In this document: piece by piece, positions 44,962 to 54,860 of the stretch
Position numbering within the stretch: the stretch's first letter is position 1
Layout: every line of letters starts with the position of its first letter
NCBI RefSeq assembly: GCF_003171675.1
Contig: NZ_QFZQ01000001.1
Span: 186,001 to 250,000, forward strand
DNA from: Reichenbachiella versicolor
GTDB lineage: Bacteria; Bacteroidota; Bacteroidia; Cytophagales; Cyclobacteriaceae
DNA length: 64,000 nucleotides
Direction: 5' to 3'
Program-made: the position numbers and the translations under genes
The notes under the pieces: model-generated
Database searches by the model: none
Told to the model about the DNA's origin: nothing
The model's input: only the letters and a program-made list of their open reading frames with translations

Positions 44962-47547
44962 TTGTATTTGCGAATTTCTATAATCTTTCTTTTACTCTTA
45001 CCGAGTGCAGTAATTGGCCAAAAATCCAGACAGGCAATCAAATTGCTTGAATCTCAGGAGTACGAAAAACTCATTGAGTTGCAAGAGAAGTCTGTACTAA
45101 AAGATAGTCTGAATCCAGCCACATTTTATGTGTATGCTAGAATTTATACTTCTCAAGAGTATGATGCCTATGATATTGGGATGGCTCATGAATATATTAT
45201 TAAGTCAATTGATTACTTGTCAGAAGCTACAGAGGATCATTTAAAGGAACTGGAACGATCAGAAATATCTAAAGAAGATATTCTTGAACTAAAGCACAAT
45301 ATTGATGAGTTAGCATATAAAGAGGTGGTTCAAGCTGAGAGTATTGAAGCTTGTGAGTTGTATATATATGATTATGCAGATAGTAAATGGTTGTCTGGGG
45401 CTATTGAATTACGAAACCGATTAGCTTTTAAAGAAGCTTCTAGACAGAATACATGGAAAGCGTATCAAACCTTTATGAACACCTATCCAGATTCAAATGA
45501 GTATAATGAAGCTGAGAAAAGGTTTAATGATTTAGTCTATCAAGAAAAAGTTGGTGATGGAGGTCTTAAAGAATGGAAGAAGTTTATAAAAGAGTATCCG
45601 AAGAGTCCATATAGATTAAAAGTTGAGAGTAAAGTCTTTGAGTTTAATTTGGCACGAGTTGATTTTTCAGGGTTAGAGAGCTTTTTAGAAATAGCTCAGA
45701 GTGATGAACTAAAGAGAAATGCTATAGATGTATTATATAGTTGGAATAAACTCAATAAAGGCATTCGAAAGAAGTATACGAATAGGGTGTGGCGTGATTC
45801 AATACAAGTAGTTGAAGCCCTATCTGAAGAAACGATTGTTCCTGTTCTCGATGAGGATAAATTTAGATTTGTCACAGCTAATACAGACCCTTTGAATGGA
45901 GTCACTTTTACTAACGTTGCTCCCGAATATTTATGTGGGAGAATTGATAAGAATCTACTTTTAGTAGAAAATGATAGTGCTAAAATTGTTGTTAATAGGG
46001 CTGGGCAGCAAGTAATCTCAGGTAACTATGAATCAATAGAAGAAAGTGCAGATGGTGTTGTACTTTTTGAGATGAATTCAGGATTTGGAGCTTTTCACGT
46101 ATCAGGGATAGATCTAGTAGAACCAAAGTATGAAGATCTGAAATGGTCAGGTTGTAAGTATTTTATAGCTGAATCGGAAGAAGGAGTGGGATTGTTGGAC
46201 TATATGGGAGGGGAGATATTGCCTCCGAAATATGATGATATTGATACACTTGGTGTGTTTTGGGTACTAACTATTGGGGATAGTTTGTATCTGACGAACG
46301 AATCTTCTCTATCTAAATTTGATCCCATTGCTAATTTGCCTTTTGAGGAATTTGAACAGTTATCTGATGAGTATGTTATTGCATATACGGAAGACAGTGA
46401 ATTGATTATCAATCAAAATTTAGAAATAGTTACTCCAGAAAATACGAATAGAATAAATACACGGTATGAAACTTGGGTGTTTGAGCAAGATTCTAGTTTT
46501 CTTCTTTTTGATCCAAAGTCCAACCAATTAAATCCAACTCGATTTCATGATGTCCAGCAAAATGCAGAATGGATAGGTACAAATAGGTTTGGCAAATGGA
46601 GTGTCAAGCCAAAAAATATTGATAGTGAAGAATTGCTAGCAATAGATTCATTAAAGCTAATTGGTCACAATATAGCAATGGTTTTCAGAGATGAACAAGG
46701 AGTAGCTATTTTTCCAAATAAGGAAACTGTTGAGTTCAAAGACGGAGAGAAGTTAATTGGATTGACTAATTCAGAAAGTTCAGAAAAACACTTTCTGGTC
46801 ATTGATCGTGATGGCAAGAGGTATCTGTATAGAGATGGAGTTAAACTCTTTGCAACTAGTGCAAAAAAGCTGTCTTATGTAACTGATGAGTTCTTTTCTA
46901 TGTATGAAAATGGCAAGTATGGGATGGTTAATGAAAAGGGAGTGCCTATTCTCAGGACCAAGTACGATGCTGTAGGAACAGCTGAAGATGGGTTGGTGTC
47001 AGTTATTTATCGTGGTAAGTTTGGGTGCTTTGATTTAAACAGTCTTGTATTGATTAGTTTGGATTTTGATGAAATGCCTAAACCATATGCAAATGATTTG
47101 ATAGTGGTCAGGCAAGATGGTTTATATGGTATATGGGATAGGGCTAAAAATGTAGTTCTAGAACCAGAATTTGAACAGTTACAGTATTGGACAGATACTA
47201 CAGCCTTAGTGAATGAAGGAGGGTTTTGGGGTATTTTGGATATTAAGAATAACAGGTATTTATTAGAAGAGGTTATATCTTTCGAGAAGGTAGAAGGTGC
47301 TCATCCATCTATCTTATACCGGACAGAGACAGGTTATGGAGTTTATGATCAAGTCAATGGTGTAATTGTGCTGCCTGTCTACTCAGATGTATTGAACTTA
47401 GGTAGTGCAAAAGTTCCGATCTATTTTGCAGAAAAGGCATTTAGTGAGGCTGGATACAATATCGTCGTTTATTATAATGAGAAAGGTGAGAAACTTAAGC
47501 GCGCTGCTTACACAGAAGAACAGTTTGATAGGTTAATCTGTGACTGA
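44962..47547 (+). CDS. Large secreted WG-repeat protein
   Basis: 861 residues from a TTG start (44962 or, equally plausible, the TTG at 44968; an in-frame stop lies at 44950). Signal peptide (ending AVIGQ), then a TPR-like helical half (about 25-260), then many WG-type beta repeats: GAFHVSGIDLVEPKYEDL, GVGLLDYMGGEILPPKYDDID, GKYGMVNEKGVPILRTKYDAV, GLYGIWDRAKNVVLEPEFEQL. WG repeats form propeller-like or solenoid surfaces and are usually extracellular. Function unknown. Confidence 0.8.
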   Translation: MYLRISIIFLLLLPSAVIGQKSRQAIKLLESQEYEKLIELQEKSVLKDSLNPATFYVYARIYTSQEYDAYDIGMAHEYIIKSIDYLSEATEDHLKELERSEISKEDILELKHNIDELAYKEVVQAESIEACELYIYDYADSKWLSGAIELRNRLAFKEASRQNTWKAYQTFMNTYPDSNEYNEAEKRFNDLVYQEKVGDGGLKEWKKFIKEYPKSPYRLKVESKVFEFNLARVDFSGLESFLEIAQSDELKRNAIDVLYSWNKLNKGIRKKYTNRVWRDSIQVVEALSEETIVPVLDEDKFRFVTANTDPLNGVTFTNVAPEYLCGRIDKNLLLVENDSAKIVVNRAGQQVISGNYESIEESADGVVLFEMNSGFGAFHVSGIDLVEPKYEDLKWSGCKYFIAESEEGVGLLDYMGGEILPPKYDDIDTLGVFWVLTIGDSLYLTNESSLSKFDPIANLPFEEFEQLSDEYVIAYTEDSELIINQNLEIVTPENTNRINTRYETWVFEQDSSFLLFDPKSNQLNPTRFHDVQQNAEWIGTNRFGKWSVKPKNIDSEELLAIDSLKLIGHNIAMVFRDEQGVAIFPNKETVEFKDGEKLIGLTNSESSEKHFLVIDRDGKRYLYRDGVKLFATSAKKLSYVTDEFFSMYENGKYGMVNEKGVPILRTKYDAVGTAEDGLVSVIYRGKFGCFDLNSLVLISLDFDEMPKPYANDLIVVRQDGLYGIWDRAKNVVLEPEFEQLQYWTDTTALVNEGGFWGILDIKNNRYLLEEVISFEKVEGAHPSILYRTETGYGVYDQVNGVIVLPVYSDVLNLGSAKVPIYFAEKAFSEAGYNIVVYYNEKGEKLKRAAYTEEQFDRLICD

Positions 47548-47648
47548 CTAAATTTAAGCTTCAACTTTTTAGCTTGTAGTATTGTAATAGCTGCCTAAGC
47601 TGAATCAGGAGCCTATTCTACCATCAAGTTAGTGTTCTTTTTTCATCC

Positions 47649-47686
47649 GATTAAAATGTTGAAATACTTATCCCAACATTTTAATC
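47649..47686. terminator. Bidirectional terminator between WG-repeat gene and tpx
   Basis: Perfect 13-bp stem GATTAAAATGTTG / CAACATTTTAATC with a 12-base loop, between two convergent genes. Confidence 0.75.
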
Positions 47687-47717
47687 AATGAAAAATCTGT
47701 ATGCTATAAAAACACTT

Positions 47718-48215
47718 TTATTTGAGTGATTCTAGAGCTTTGTCATAATCAGGTTCATCTACTGTTTCAGATACTTGCTCCGTGTATATTACTTTTTTGT
47801 CTTCATCCAGCACTACTATTGATCTTGAATCTAATCCTTCCAGTGGGCCATCTACTATTCTAAGACCATAAGTTTTTCCAAAAGTACCATCAACATAGTC
47901 TGAAAGCATGACTACGTTTTCTATTCCTTCAGCTCCACAGAATCTACTTTGAGCAAATGGAAGGTCTTTCGAGATACACAGTACAGTTGTGTTTTCAACA
48001 GAGGAAGCTACTTCATTGAATTTACGAACAGATGTAGCACAAGTACTAGTATCGACACTAGGGAAAATGTTTAATACGAGCTTACCTGAAAAGTCGGATA
48101 ATTTAGCTCTACTTAGATCTCCTTTGACCATTTCGAATTCTGGAGCTGTAGATCCTACTTCTGGTAATTCTCCAATAGTATTAATCTCGTTTCCTTTAAG
48201 GGTTATTTTAGCCAT
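47718..48215 (-). CDS. tpx: Thiol peroxidase Tpx (peroxiredoxin)
   Basis: 165 residues, the family length. Peroxidatic Cys lies in FPSVDTSTCATSVRKF and the resolving Cys in SRFCGAEGIENVVMLSD, both hallmarks of atypical 2-Cys Tpx. It reduces peroxides using thioredoxin. Its own promoter region precedes it. Confidence 0.95.
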   Translation of the reverse strand: MAKITLKGNEINTIGELPEVGSTAPEFEMVKGDLSRAKLSDFSGKLVLNIFPSVDTSTCATSVRKFNEVASSVENTTVLCISKDLPFAQSRFCGAEGIENVVMLSDYVDGTFGKTYGLRIVDGPLEGLDSRSIVVLDEDKKVIYTEQVSETVDEPDYDKALESLK

Positions 48216-48258
48216 GATTTAAATTTATTTTTTAGTAAATATACAATTTGCTCCTAGC

Positions 48259-48729
48259 TCATACTCCGTGGTTGAGAGAAGGTTTAGTTTTTGACCTTAT
48301 TTGATGAGGCTTTCCTATTCCAGTTTCTAGATATTGTTTTAAACTATTTAAAAAGAATTGCCATCCTTTTGAGCATATGTGATAGCAATCAAGCTCTTCT
48401 GCTAGGCCTATGTGTGAGAGCTGAATCGTTGTAGAGTTTGAATTCTCAATCAGTAACCACTTAATAGCCGTGTTGTTCCATTCATCAGTTTTATCAGAAC
48501 TGAAAATATGGTGAGATTCAGTTACTTTCCAAGTTATTTGTTCTGGTGGTTGAAAGTTGACTTCCTTAATAGTCCAAAAAGATCCATTTGAAAATTTTAC
48601 TCTGAATGTCCTTTCATCTATTTGTTCCAAGTCTTCAGTCCACCATTCGTAGATTTTCTTTCTTATAGCATGAAAAGCTTTTTCAATAGGAATAGAAATA
48701 TGAATCTTAGTATGGAATGACTGGTTCAT
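48259..48729 (-). CDS. SRPBCC / AHSA1-like domain protein
   Basis: 156 residues. START-like layout: SFHTKIHISIPIEKAFHAIRKKIYEWW at the N-terminus, PPEQITWKVTESHH, STTIQLSHIGLAEEL and a long C-terminal helix (SKGWQFFLNSLKQYLETG). Typical of AHSA1-type proteins in Bacteroidota; ligand unknown. Confidence 0.8.
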   Translation of the reverse strand: MNQSFHTKIHISIPIEKAFHAIRKKIYEWWTEDLEQIDERTFRVKFSNGSFWTIKEVNFQPPEQITWKVTESHHIFSSDKTDEWNNTAIKWLLIENSNSTTIQLSHIGLAEELDCYHICSKGWQFFLNSLKQYLETGIGKPHQIRSKTKPSLNHGV

Positions 48730-48855
48730 CGCAGTAAGCTAGTTGTTGAAAGTATACTTACAATAAATATACTCAATCAAAAAGCTTGGATATCTACATG
48801 ATATAGTTAAGTGTCTCAAATTCACTATATTTAATAGGAACAACAAGACTAAACT

Positions 48856-50361
48856 ATGATTAATCACCATGTAAGGGTGTATCCATCAAAATTTGATTTG
48901 CCTAAAATTGAACAGCTGGCATATAAGCTAGCTCAAGTAGTTTGTGATCCAGTCCCAATTATTCCGAAGGTAGAAGAAATGGTGATCAATAGAATCATCG
49001 ATAATGCCTCTGTCGGTATTGCTTCGCTCAATAGAATGCCAATAATTAATGCTCGTGGGCAGGCCTTAGGTCATTCTAGACAAAGAGGGGCAACTCTATT
49101 TGGTCTTCCAAATGAGATCAATGTACATGCAGAGTGGGCTGCATGGGCCAATTGTGTAGCTGTTCGTGAATTGGACTATCACGATACTTTTTTAGCTGCG
49201 GACTATTCTCATCCAGCGGATAGTATTCCTGCTATTTTGGCAGTTGCTCAGCAGATGAGGAAAGGAGGAGAAGATGTTTTGAGAGCTATAGTGGCGGCTT
49301 ATGAGGTACACGTTAGTTTAGTCAAGGGAATATGTCTTCACAAGCATAAGATCGATCATGTAGCACATTTGTGTCCAGCACAGGCAGCAGGCGTATGTGC
49401 ACTTTTAAGGTTAAATGAGAGTACAACCTATCAAGCTATACAACAAGCATTGCATGTTAGCATATCTACTCGCCAATCAAGGAAGGGAGATATTTCTAGC
49501 TGGAAAGCATATGTGCCAGCACATGGTGCCAAACTAGCTATAGAGGCAGTGGATCGAGCTATCAGAGGAGAAAAAAGCCCTTCGCCTATTTATGAAGGTG
49601 AGGATTCGGTTTTAGCTTGGATATTAGATGGCCCAGAATCAGATTATAGGGTTCCTCTTCCAGAAAGGGGAGAAGAAAAGAAGGCAATACTCGAGACATA
49701 TACCAAAGAGCATAGTGCTGAATATCAATCTCAGGCATTAATAGACTTGGCATTTCGGATGAGACATAGAGTAAAGGACTTGTCCCAAATAGCAGCTATT
49801 GTTATTGAAACCTCTCATCATACACACTATGTGATAGGAACAGGGTCAAATGATCCACAAAAGTTTAATCCAGAAAGCTCCAGAGAAACATTAGATCATA
49901 GTATCATGTACATTTTTGCAGTGGCATTACAAGATGGTAAATGGCATCATATAGATAGTTATTCACCAGACAGAGCTAAAAGGTCGGATACTATAGAGCT
50001 GTGGAGGAAAGTATCGACTACTGAGAAAGATAGATGGACTAAACTCTATCATGATCCAGATCCGAACAAAAAGGCTTTTGGAGGTAAGGTCACTATTACT
50101 CTGAAAGATGGTTCGACAGTTGAAGATGAAATCGAGAGAGCTAATGCTCATCCGGCAGGAGCGAGACCATTCGAGAGAGACCAGTACATAAGTAAATTCA
50201 AAACTTTAACTGATTCAATTTTGGAACCCAAGGAATCAGAAAAGTTCCTAAAGTTAGTTGAAAGGTTGTCGGGATTGACTTCTGATGAAGTGATGCAAAT
50301 TAATCCAGTGGTCCCAGAAGAGTATTTAATTCAGTGTAACGTCAAAGGGATATTTGGATGA
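48856..50361 (+). CDS. prpD: 2-methylcitrate dehydratase (MmgE/PrpD family)
   Basis: 501 residues. MmgE/PrpD landmarks: [84 protein letters not shown] and [18 protein letters not shown]. It dehydrates 2-methylcitrate to methylaconitate in propionate breakdown. It overlaps prpB by 4 bases (ATGA) and leads an operon prpD-prpB-prpC. No acnD/prpF is adjacent; a general aconitase would complete the cycle. Confidence 0.92.
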   Translation: MINHHVRVYPSKFDLPKIEQLAYKLAQVVCDPVPIIPKVEEMVINRIIDNASVGIASLNRMPIINARGQALGHSRQRGATLFGLPNEINVHAEWAAWANCVAVRELDYHDTFLAADYSHPADSIPAILAVAQQMRKGGEDVLRAIVAAYEVHVSLVKGICLHKHKIDHVAHLCPAQAAGVCALLRLNESTTYQAIQQALHVSISTRQSRKGDISSWKAYVPAHGAKLAIEAVDRAIRGEKSPSPIYEGEDSVLAWILDGPESDYRVPLPERGEEKKAILETYTKEHSAEYQSQALIDLAFRMRHRVKDLSQIAAIVIETSHHTHYVIGTGSNDPQKFNPESSRETLDHSIMYIFAVALQDGKWHHIDSYSPDRAKRSDTIELWRKVSTTEKDRWTKLYHDPDPNKKAFGGKVTITLKDGSTVEDEIERANAHPAGARPFERDQYISKFKTLTDSILEPKESEKFLKLVERLSGLTSDEVMQINPVVPEEYLIQCNVKGIFG

Positions 50362-51251
50362 TACAGCAGGCAAAAACTTCAAAACAGAAACGAGTCGAAC
50401 TTAGAAGTAAAATTGATTCAGGCAAGATATTACAGTTTCCAGGAGCTTTTAATGCTTTAGTAGGAATGATGATAGAGCAATCTGGTTTTGATGGAGTCTA
50501 TATGTCAGGAGCTGTAATCTCTAATTCTTTAGGATTACCAGATATTGGCTTGACAACGCTAACAGAAGTACTTCAATTCTCGAAGCCAATTTGCGCTAGG
50601 GTCACTATTCCATCCATTGTCGATGTTGATACGGGGTTCGGGGAAACAATGAACGTGGCTCGAACTATTCGAGAGATAGAAGAAATAGGAGCTTCTGGGT
50701 GTCACTTAGAAGATCAGGTTAACCCAAAGCGCTGTGGTCATTTGGATAATAAAGCAATAGTATCAGTAGAAGAGATGGTCAAAAAAATAAAAGCGGCCGC
50801 TGATGCTAAAATAGACCCAAATTTCATCCTGATAGCTAGGACGGATGCGGCTACAGTCGAAGGGATAGAAAGTGCTATTGATCGAGCCAAAGCCTATACG
50901 GATGCAGGGGCTGATATGATTTTTCCAGAAGCCATGAGAGACGAAAAGGATTTTGAGAGATTTCGAAAAGAGATAGATCTGCCCCTCTTAGCTAATATGA
51001 CAGAGTTTGGTAAGTCTAAGCTGTTGTCAAAATCGACACTTCAGGAACTAGGTTTCAACATTGTAATTTATCCAGTTTCAATGCAAAGATTGGCGATGAA
51101 ATCAGTGGAACTCGGATTGAAGACCATTATGGATGAAGGAACACAAGGAAATTTATTGCCTGAAATGCAGGATAGAAAGAGACTTTATGAAGTCTTAGGG
51201 TATGAAAAGTACAATGCCTTTGATAATGATATTTTCAATTTTGAATTGTGA
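50358..51251 (+). CDS. prpB: Methylisocitrate lyase
   Basis: 297 residues. Signature KRCGH (positions about 120-124, in [13 protein letters not shown]) with the catalytic Cys, plus VDVDTGFGE and LIARTDA for the Mg2+ site, define the methylisocitrate/isocitrate lyase family at PrpB length. It cleaves 2-methylisocitrate to succinate and pyruvate. Translationally coupled to prpD. Confidence 0.95.
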   Translation: MIQQAKTSKQKRVELRSKIDSGKILQFPGAFNALVGMMIEQSGFDGVYMSGAVISNSLGLPDIGLTTLTEVLQFSKPICARVTIPSIVDVDTGFGETMNVARTIREIEEIGASGCHLEDQVNPKRCGHLDNKAIVSVEEMVKKIKAAADAKIDPNFILIARTDAATVEGIESAIDRAKAYTDAGADMIFPEAMRDEKDFERFRKEIDLPLLANMTEFGKSKLLSKSTLQELGFNIVIYPVSMQRLAMKSVELGLKTIMDEGTQGNLLPEMQDRKRLYEVLGYEKYNAFDNDIFNFEL

Positions 51252-51272
51252 AATGACTTAAAGCAATCAATC

Positions 51273-52388
51273 ATGAACCTAGAAAAAATTAACAAAGGTC
51301 TTAATGGAGTAACAGTCGATTATTCGGCAATATCCAAAGTAATGCCAGAGACCAATTCATTGACTTATCGTGGCTATGCGGTAGAAGAGCTTTGCGAACA
51401 CTGCAGTTTTGAGGAAGTAGCCTATTTACTTATATATGGAGAGCTTCCCAAGCTGGAAGAATTAGAAGAGTTTCAGACTAAAGAACGTGAAAAGAGAAAG
51501 CTATCAGTGGAGCAACTACAGCGCATTCACTATTTACCTGAAGCAGCGCATCCGATGGATACATTGCGTACTTGTGTTAGTTTTTTGGGGTGTGAAGACC
51601 CTCGGCTTTGGGACAATTCTGAAGAAACAAGTATTGATAAATTTCTTAATCTTTTAGCTAAGATTCCAACCATCATTGCAGGTTGCTATCGACACGCTGC
51701 CAATCAAGATATTATTATCCCAAAGCAGAACATAAGTATGGCTGAAAACTTCTTCTATATGTGTTTTGGAGAGATTCCAGCTAAAGAAGTAGTCAAAGCT
51801 TTGGAAGTATCTCTAATACTATATGCCGAACATAGTTTCAATGCTTCAACCTTTACTGCTAGAGTAATAGCCAGTACGACATCTGATATGTATAGTGCAG
51901 TGACAGGTGCTATTGGAGCATTGAAAGGCCCTTTGCATGGAGGCGCGAACGAACAGGTGATGCATATGTTAATGGAGATTGGTTCTGCGAGTAAAGCAGA
52001 AAGATGGTTGGATAATGCATTTGCCGAAAAGAAAAAAGTGATGGGTTTTGGCCATAGAGTATATAAGAATGGAGACTCTCGAGTGCCTACGATGAAAAAG
52101 TATGCTAACCTAATGGCAGATTATATTGGTGATCATCAATGGCGTGATATTTCCGAAGTTCTTGAACAGAAAATGATCAAAGACAAAGGGATTTATCCCA
52201 ACCTTGACTTTCCAGCTGGACCAGCCTATTATTTAATGGGATTCGATATAGATGTATTTACGCCCATTTTCGTGATGAGTCGAATAACAGGATGGTGTGC
52301 ACATATAATGGAGCAGTATGCAGATAATAAACTGATAAGGCCACTAAGTGCATATTCAGGAGTAGAGCAAAGAAAAGTAGTCGTATAG
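51273..52388 (+). CDS. prpC: 2-Methylcitrate synthase (citrate synthase family)
   Basis: 371 residues. Family motifs: AEHSFNASTFTARVIASTTSDMYSAVTGAIGALKGPLHGGANEQV holds one catalytic His region, GFGHRVYKNGDSRVP another, and the Asp lies in LDFPAGPAYYLMG. The short length and operon position identify PrpC, which condenses propionyl-CoA with oxaloacetate. It lies 21 bp after prpB. Confidence 0.93.
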   Translation: MNLEKINKGLNGVTVDYSAISKVMPETNSLTYRGYAVEELCEHCSFEEVAYLLIYGELPKLEELEEFQTKEREKRKLSVEQLQRIHYLPEAAHPMDTLRTCVSFLGCEDPRLWDNSEETSIDKFLNLLAKIPTIIAGCYRHAANQDIIIPKQNISMAENFFYMCFGEIPAKEVVKALEVSLILYAEHSFNASTFTARVIASTTSDMYSAVTGAIGALKGPLHGGANEQVMHMLMEIGSASKAERWLDNAFAEKKKVMGFGHRVYKNGDSRVPTMKKYANLMADYIGDHQWRDISEVLEQKMIKDKGIYPNLDFPAGPAYYLMGFDIDVFTPIFVMSRITGWCAHIMEQYADNKLIRPLSAYSGVEQRKVVV

Positions 52389-52426
52389 ATTTTGAATACT
52401 CGAGGTACTGTAATTGCTTTGTCGGT

Positions 52427-53014
52427 ATGAACTCAGAAAATCAAAATCCTCAACAGGTAGATATTCCAAAGATTTTTAAATGTGATCTTACAGGAGATCA
52501 TTTTGATCACTGTATCCATTGTGAAAGAGAGCTTTTGGACGGAAGCGTGCCATACGTGATAGAAAAAGCAATAAAACCTTATAACGGTTACAAAGCCTAT
52601 TCTACCATATTTGAGTATGCTATGTGTATGCCATGTGCGGTTGGGCTGAGGTCAAAGATTTCAAAAGAGAGTATGGAAAATATAAATCACTATTTCTCTA
52701 CTCAGATCAACTTTGTTGAACGCGCAAAGGTGACTTTTGAATCCGAGAATGTTGATGATTATATGAAACAGTGTCTGATCAAAAACAGATCTATTGACGA
52801 AGTAAACGAATGTCAGATCTACGCTCAGTGTCAAGGAGATAAAATGACCCTAGGAGAATTTCCTTACATGGTAAGTGGTCAGGCTATGGATGAAGTGATG
52901 GACTTACTTTCACAGGAGACAATGGATGAGTTCAACGACTTGAAAGACGAGTTGATCGATGGACCTTCAGAATTTCAAGATTTACTTCAGGGAGGCCCAA
53001 GAGTATTGATTTGA
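52427..53014 (+). CDS. Cys-rich hypothetical protein following prpC
   Basis: 195 residues, no signal peptide. Cys pairs occur as CDLTGDHFDHCIHCERELL (about 19-38), CMPCAVG (about 67-73), and later CLIKN, NECQIYAQCQGDK. The first set resembles a zinc-ribbon. The rest is acidic and helical. It starts 38 bp after prpC and may be cotranscribed. Its 3' end is duplicated, in decayed form, about 9.5 kb downstream at 62340-62567. Function unknown. Confidence 0.7.
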   Translation: MNSENQNPQQVDIPKIFKCDLTGDHFDHCIHCERELLDGSVPYVIEKAIKPYNGYKAYSTIFEYAMCMPCAVGLRSKISKESMENINHYFSTQINFVERAKVTFESENVDDYMKQCLIKNRSIDEVNECQIYAQCQGDKMTLGEFPYMVSGQAMDEVMDLLSQETMDEFNDLKDELIDGPSEFQDLLQGGPRVLI

Positions 53015-53086
53015 AAAAAATACTACTTATTTCTAGTCGTATTCTTTTTAGATAATGTTTGGATTTGCTGAAGGTAAAGTGCTCTC
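52854..53086 (+). repeat. Left copy of the island-flanking direct repeat
   Basis: The last 160 bases of the Cys-rich gene and about 70 bases beyond its stop are matched, with many substitutions and small gaps, by 62340-62567. Shared words include GAGAATTTCCTTA, GAGTTGATCGAT / AAGTTGATCGAT, CCAAGAGTATTGATTTGAAA and GTTTGGATTTGCTGA. Confidence 0.85.
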
Positions 53087-53307
53087 TTAGGGTTTTTGAT
53101 TTTGTAATTTCGGCTGATCCAATCTAGTTAAATATAAACGTAGTCTTAACTATGATCTGTGGATCGTAAAACCTCCATGCAGCATGACGGGAATGGGGTG
53201 TTTGTTACATATCACCATTTGTAATTAATTGTTGTCATTAATAGTATTGTATGTTACAATAAAAGAAAAACTGAGTGTTATATACTCGGTCGTTATATGC
53301 GAGCAAT

Positions 53308-54288
53308 ATGAAGCATCTATTATTACTAACCTTAATCTTCTTCCTTACTCAATATTCCAAAGCTCAATCTTATCGTCATACTGAAGCTTTCTATCGAGTG
53401 ACCAGTACTAACGGACTAAAACTAAGAGAAAAGCCTTCCACGAATTCTAAAGTAATTACGTCAATTCCATATAACAACATTGTAAGAGCTGGCGGAATGG
53501 GAAAGATAGTGTCCGATACTATTGAAAATATTATAGGTACTTGGATGCCTAGTAAATTCAAAGAATTCAAGGGCTATTTATTCAATCCATACATTGATAG
53601 AATTGCAGGTGAAATATTTACTGAAGAAGATCTTGGTATGATATGCTACTATGGCTTAACGGAAATCGAAAGAATTTCCTCTATATATCCAGAACTTTCA
53701 GCCTACTATTACAACAATACGAAAACAACTTTCAGAATTGAGAATATAAATACACTCGATTATCTCACCAAAAAAATGGAGGAGGCACAAGGCAAGCGAA
53801 AAGCTCAAAAAAACACAGAAGAAAGACTTGTATTCATGTCATCACCAACAAAAATAAAAGTCAAGGTGTTTTCTACTGGATTTGGTTTAAGAAGCTCTAG
53901 TAGTAGAGTTCTGAATTACAGCATAGATTCAACTCTATACAAATATTCAATTTTCGCATTATCTGAAACCACGATTAGTAGTAATAAAATTGAACCAATC
54001 GCCAATAAAAGTTATCGAATAATATTAAGACAGAAGAAGGGTGATACGATTACCGACCAAGAAATTTTTTCAATACCGACCTTAAAAAATTATGAGGGCG
54101 AATGTTGTTCAGAACCGATTCACTTCATCGGTATAAAATGGGTTGGAGATATTGATGGTGACCAAAAGTTAGATTTAGAAATTAGTGTCCAAGGATGGGA
54201 ATGGTATACTAACTATATCTATCTATCATCAAGAGCAAAAGAAGGAGAGTTAGTTTCACTAGCAGAACAAATTCAATGGGATAGCTAA
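53308..54288 (+). CDS. Secreted SH3b-like domain protein, unknown
   Basis: Start at 53308 (MKHLLLLTLIFF) gives a signal peptide ending YSKAQ; 326 residues. Residues about 27-90 resemble a bacterial SH3 domain (GLKLREKPSTNSKVITSIPYNNIVRAGG), a peptidoglycan- or peptide-binding fold. The rest has no motif I recognise; the end (VGDIDGDQKLDLEISVQG) has a Ca2+-binding-like DxDxDxxxD loop. First gene of the island; neighbours give no functional hint. Confidence 0.65.
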   Translation: MKHLLLLTLIFFLTQYSKAQSYRHTEAFYRVTSTNGLKLREKPSTNSKVITSIPYNNIVRAGGMGKIVSDTIENIIGTWMPSKFKEFKGYLFNPYIDRIAGEIFTEEDLGMICYYGLTEIERISSIYPELSAYYYNNTKTTFRIENINTLDYLTKKMEEAQGKRKAQKNTEERLVFMSSPTKIKVKVFSTGFGLRSSSSRVLNYSIDSTLYKYSIFALSETTISSNKIEPIANKSYRIILRQKKGDTITDQEIFSIPTLKNYEGECCSEPIHFIGIKWVGDIDGDQKLDLEISVQGWEWYTNYIYLSSRAKEGELVSLAEQIQWDS

Positions 54289-54339
54289 AGAATATAACAT
54301 GCTGTATCAAATCATGGCAGGTCAGCTGTAAACCCAGTT

Positions 54340-54370
54340 GTTTGAAGTCTTCCGAAGGGTGACTTCAAAC
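54340..54370. other. Hairpin at the left edge of the inverted-repeat element
   Basis: Perfect 10-bp stem GTTTGAAGTC / GACTTCAAAC with an 11-base loop, immediately left of the 20-bp terminal repeat at 54387. Confidence 0.55.
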
Positions 54371-54386
54371 TTAAAGATGAACCCCA

Positions 54387-54667
54387 AGTGTCTCCTGACA
54401 CGGCCTGCTAATTAAAAGCATCTCTATATCCAATGCCCTCCTGTCGATTAACATAATTATTTACACTTGATCAAATTAATACTCAGGTACATCAACTATC
54501 CTTGCTTCTATAGGTTTTTAACCAATGTACTTGAAAGGTCGAATAAGCTTAATATCCCATTAACTAACACTTTAGTTTAAAGATAAAACTAGAAAGGCCG
54601 TGTCGGGAGACACTAGAACTTCATCTTCAATTTTAAGTGCCGTTGCACTTACACTTAAAATAACGGG
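54387..54667 (+). repeat. 275-bp element with terminal inverted repeats, copy 1
   Basis: A 20-base left end (AGTGTCTCCTGACACGGCCT, 54387-54406) is repeated inverted at 54595-54614 with one mismatch, enclosing a 228-bp unit. The similarity to copy 2 runs from 54394 to 54667, beyond the right repeat, and includes a hairpin AAGTG-CCGTTG-CACTT. Inside, CAGGTACAT and ATGTACTTG form a further inverted pair. No coding capacity is seen. It looks like a small non-autonomous mobile element or a structured RNA/DNA element. Confidence 0.8.
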
Positions 54668-54807
54668 AGTTTTGGGACAGTCAGGTAGCTATTTTTCCTG
54701 AATTTGCCTTAGCAAGTATCGACGATGAACCAATTGGTTTATTACCTTGCGATTCTGTTCAATCTGGAAGATTAAGTTCAGAGTTAGTAGAGGAACTAAC
54801 TAAGTAG
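54664..54807 (+). pseudogene. C-terminal remnant of an unidentified gene
   Basis: Directly after the repeat boundary an open frame of 47 codons ends with TAG at 54805. It reads FWDSQVAIFPEFALASIDDE and then a 26-residue acidic tail ending ELVEELTK. Normal protein-like composition, no start codon, and a perfect terminator right at its stop suggest it is the 3' end of a gene cut by the element or by recombination at it. Confidence 0.55.
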
Positions 54808-54853
54808 TAATAATGATAGGGAGTCTCAAAGTAGACTCCCTATCATTATTACT
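54806..54853. terminator. 21-bp perfect hairpin terminator
   Basis: A 21-bp perfect stem (54806-54826 with 54833-54853; core GATAGGGAGTCT / AGACTCCCTATC) with a 6-base loop. It lies between the remnant and a convergent lipoprotein gene and can serve both strands. Confidence 0.85.
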
Positions 54854-54860
54854 CATAAAA

